Positions 4,907 through 5,321 of a stretch of 5,321 nucleotides of DNA are shown here, piece by piece. The notes under the pieces were generated by a model, which saw only the letters and a program-made list of their open reading frames with translations, did no database searches and was not told where the DNA came from. Positions within the stretch are counted from its first letter, which is position 1, and the number at the start of each line of letters is the position of its first letter. The translations under genes were made by a program, and so were the position numbers. Source of the DNA: Patescibacteria group bacterium (lineage in GTDB: Bacteria > Patescibacteriota > Minisyncoccia > Minisyncoccales > JAHIOY01); NCBI GenBank assembly GCA_018894495.1, contig JAHIOY010000136.1, positions 1 to 5,321 on the forward strand. Direction: 5' to 3'.

Positions 4907-5321
4907 ATGGCCGCAGAAACTGGAAAATATCTTTACTGCGTCATAAAAGAAAGAGATCCCAAAGAATTTGATATTCTGGGGCAAGATGGGAGAGAAGTTT
5001 ATACTATCAATGAGGGAGGTTTGGCAATTTGTCTGAGCGATACAGAAAAAGAAGAGTACTCATTTATCAAAGAACATTTAACAGGGCATCAAAAAGTTAT
5101 TGAGGAAGTAATGAGAGAGGGCTACGATGTTTTGCCGGTTCGTTTTGGAACGGTGGCAAAAAGCGTGAAAAATATAAGAGAAAAAATCTTAAAAGCGAAA
5201 AGAAAAGAACTTTTAGAAACATTTCCAATAGTAGAAGGAAGAATAGAATTAGGCCTCAGGGCATTATGGAAAGATATGCCAAGTATTTTTGAAGAGATAG
5301 TTGCTGAAAATAGAGAAATTC
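4907..5321 (+). CDS. Second GvpF/GvpL-family protein, 3' end missing
   Basis: An open frame from ATG 4907 runs to the window edge, giving 138 residues. It carries the same marks as the preceding gene: ETGKYLYCVI at the start, GHQKVIEEVM (60-69), VLPVRFGTV (75-83) and GRIELGLRALWKDM (111-124). This is the N-terminal half of a GvpF/L protein; ordinary members run beyond 200 residues, so at least a third is missing, and whether it also ends in a J-domain cannot be seen. It starts 3 bp after the previous stop and has no upstream Shine-Dalgarno, so it is probably translated by coupling. Tandem divergent GvpF/L paralogues are normal in gas-vesicle clusters, where they are thought to contribute jointly to shell assembly. 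Its presence supports the gas-vesicle reading of the locus. Confidence 0.93.
   Translation, partial: MAAETGKYLYCVIKERDPKEFDILGQDGREVYTINEGGLAICLSDTEKEEYSFIKEHLTGHQKVIEEVMREGYDVLPVRFGTVAKSVKNIREKILKAKRKELLETFPIVEGRIELGLRALWKDMPSIFEEIVAENREI

Overview
The window holds six same-strand protein-coding genes, packed as one operon-like run. The gas-vesicle assignment rests on two tandem GvpF/GvpL-family genes at the right end (3845-4903, and 4907 to past the edge). Upstream of them, in order, lie a CDC48/VAT-type double AAA+ ATPase (cut by the left edge), a small coiled-coil orphan, a winged-helix protein and an actin/MreB-fold ATPase. No GvpA, GvpN or GvpK is visible; if this is a full gas-vesicle locus they must lie outside the window.

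Organism: the DNA is AT-rich, with tight spacing (4-bp overlap, 3-bp, 5-bp and 11-bp gaps) and one strong bacterial-type Shine-Dalgarno site. Short palindromic or reiterated elements lie inside genes as in-frame insertions. I associate this style of in-gene repeat with uncultivated candidate-phylum bacteria (Patescibacteria, Omnitrophota and similar). That is recognition, not proof, and a gas-vesicle-bearing archaeon is not strictly excluded by the CDC48 gene. TGA ends the first gene and tryptophan is TGG, so the genetic code looks standard.

Layout: 1-2079 CDC48-like ATPase, with a 28-bp heptamer repeat in its N-domain and a 33-bp palindromic insertion in its second ATPase domain; 2076-2390 coiled-coil protein; 2391-2437 paired-hairpin repeat filling the only sizeable intergenic gap and running into the next start codon; 2434-2823 winged-helix protein; 2829-3833 actin-like protein; 3845-4903 GvpF/L fused to a C-terminal J-domain, with a 35-bp palindrome near its 3' end; 4907-5321 second GvpF/L, incomplete. 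There is no gene-free stretch above 300 bases and no RNA gene or CRISPR array was seen.

How the genes may work together: GvpF/L proteins are accessory proteins of gas-vesicle formation and are thought to act on the aggregation-prone shell protein GvpA. Here they sit with an unfoldase-type AAA+ ATPase, a J-domain and an actin/Hsp70-fold ATPase. The inference is a chaperone-rich assembly or remodelling module, possibly with the winged-helix protein as regulator. The least familiar parts are the actin-like protein with an altered phosphate-2 motif, the GvpF/L-J fusion, and the load of in-frame palindromes.
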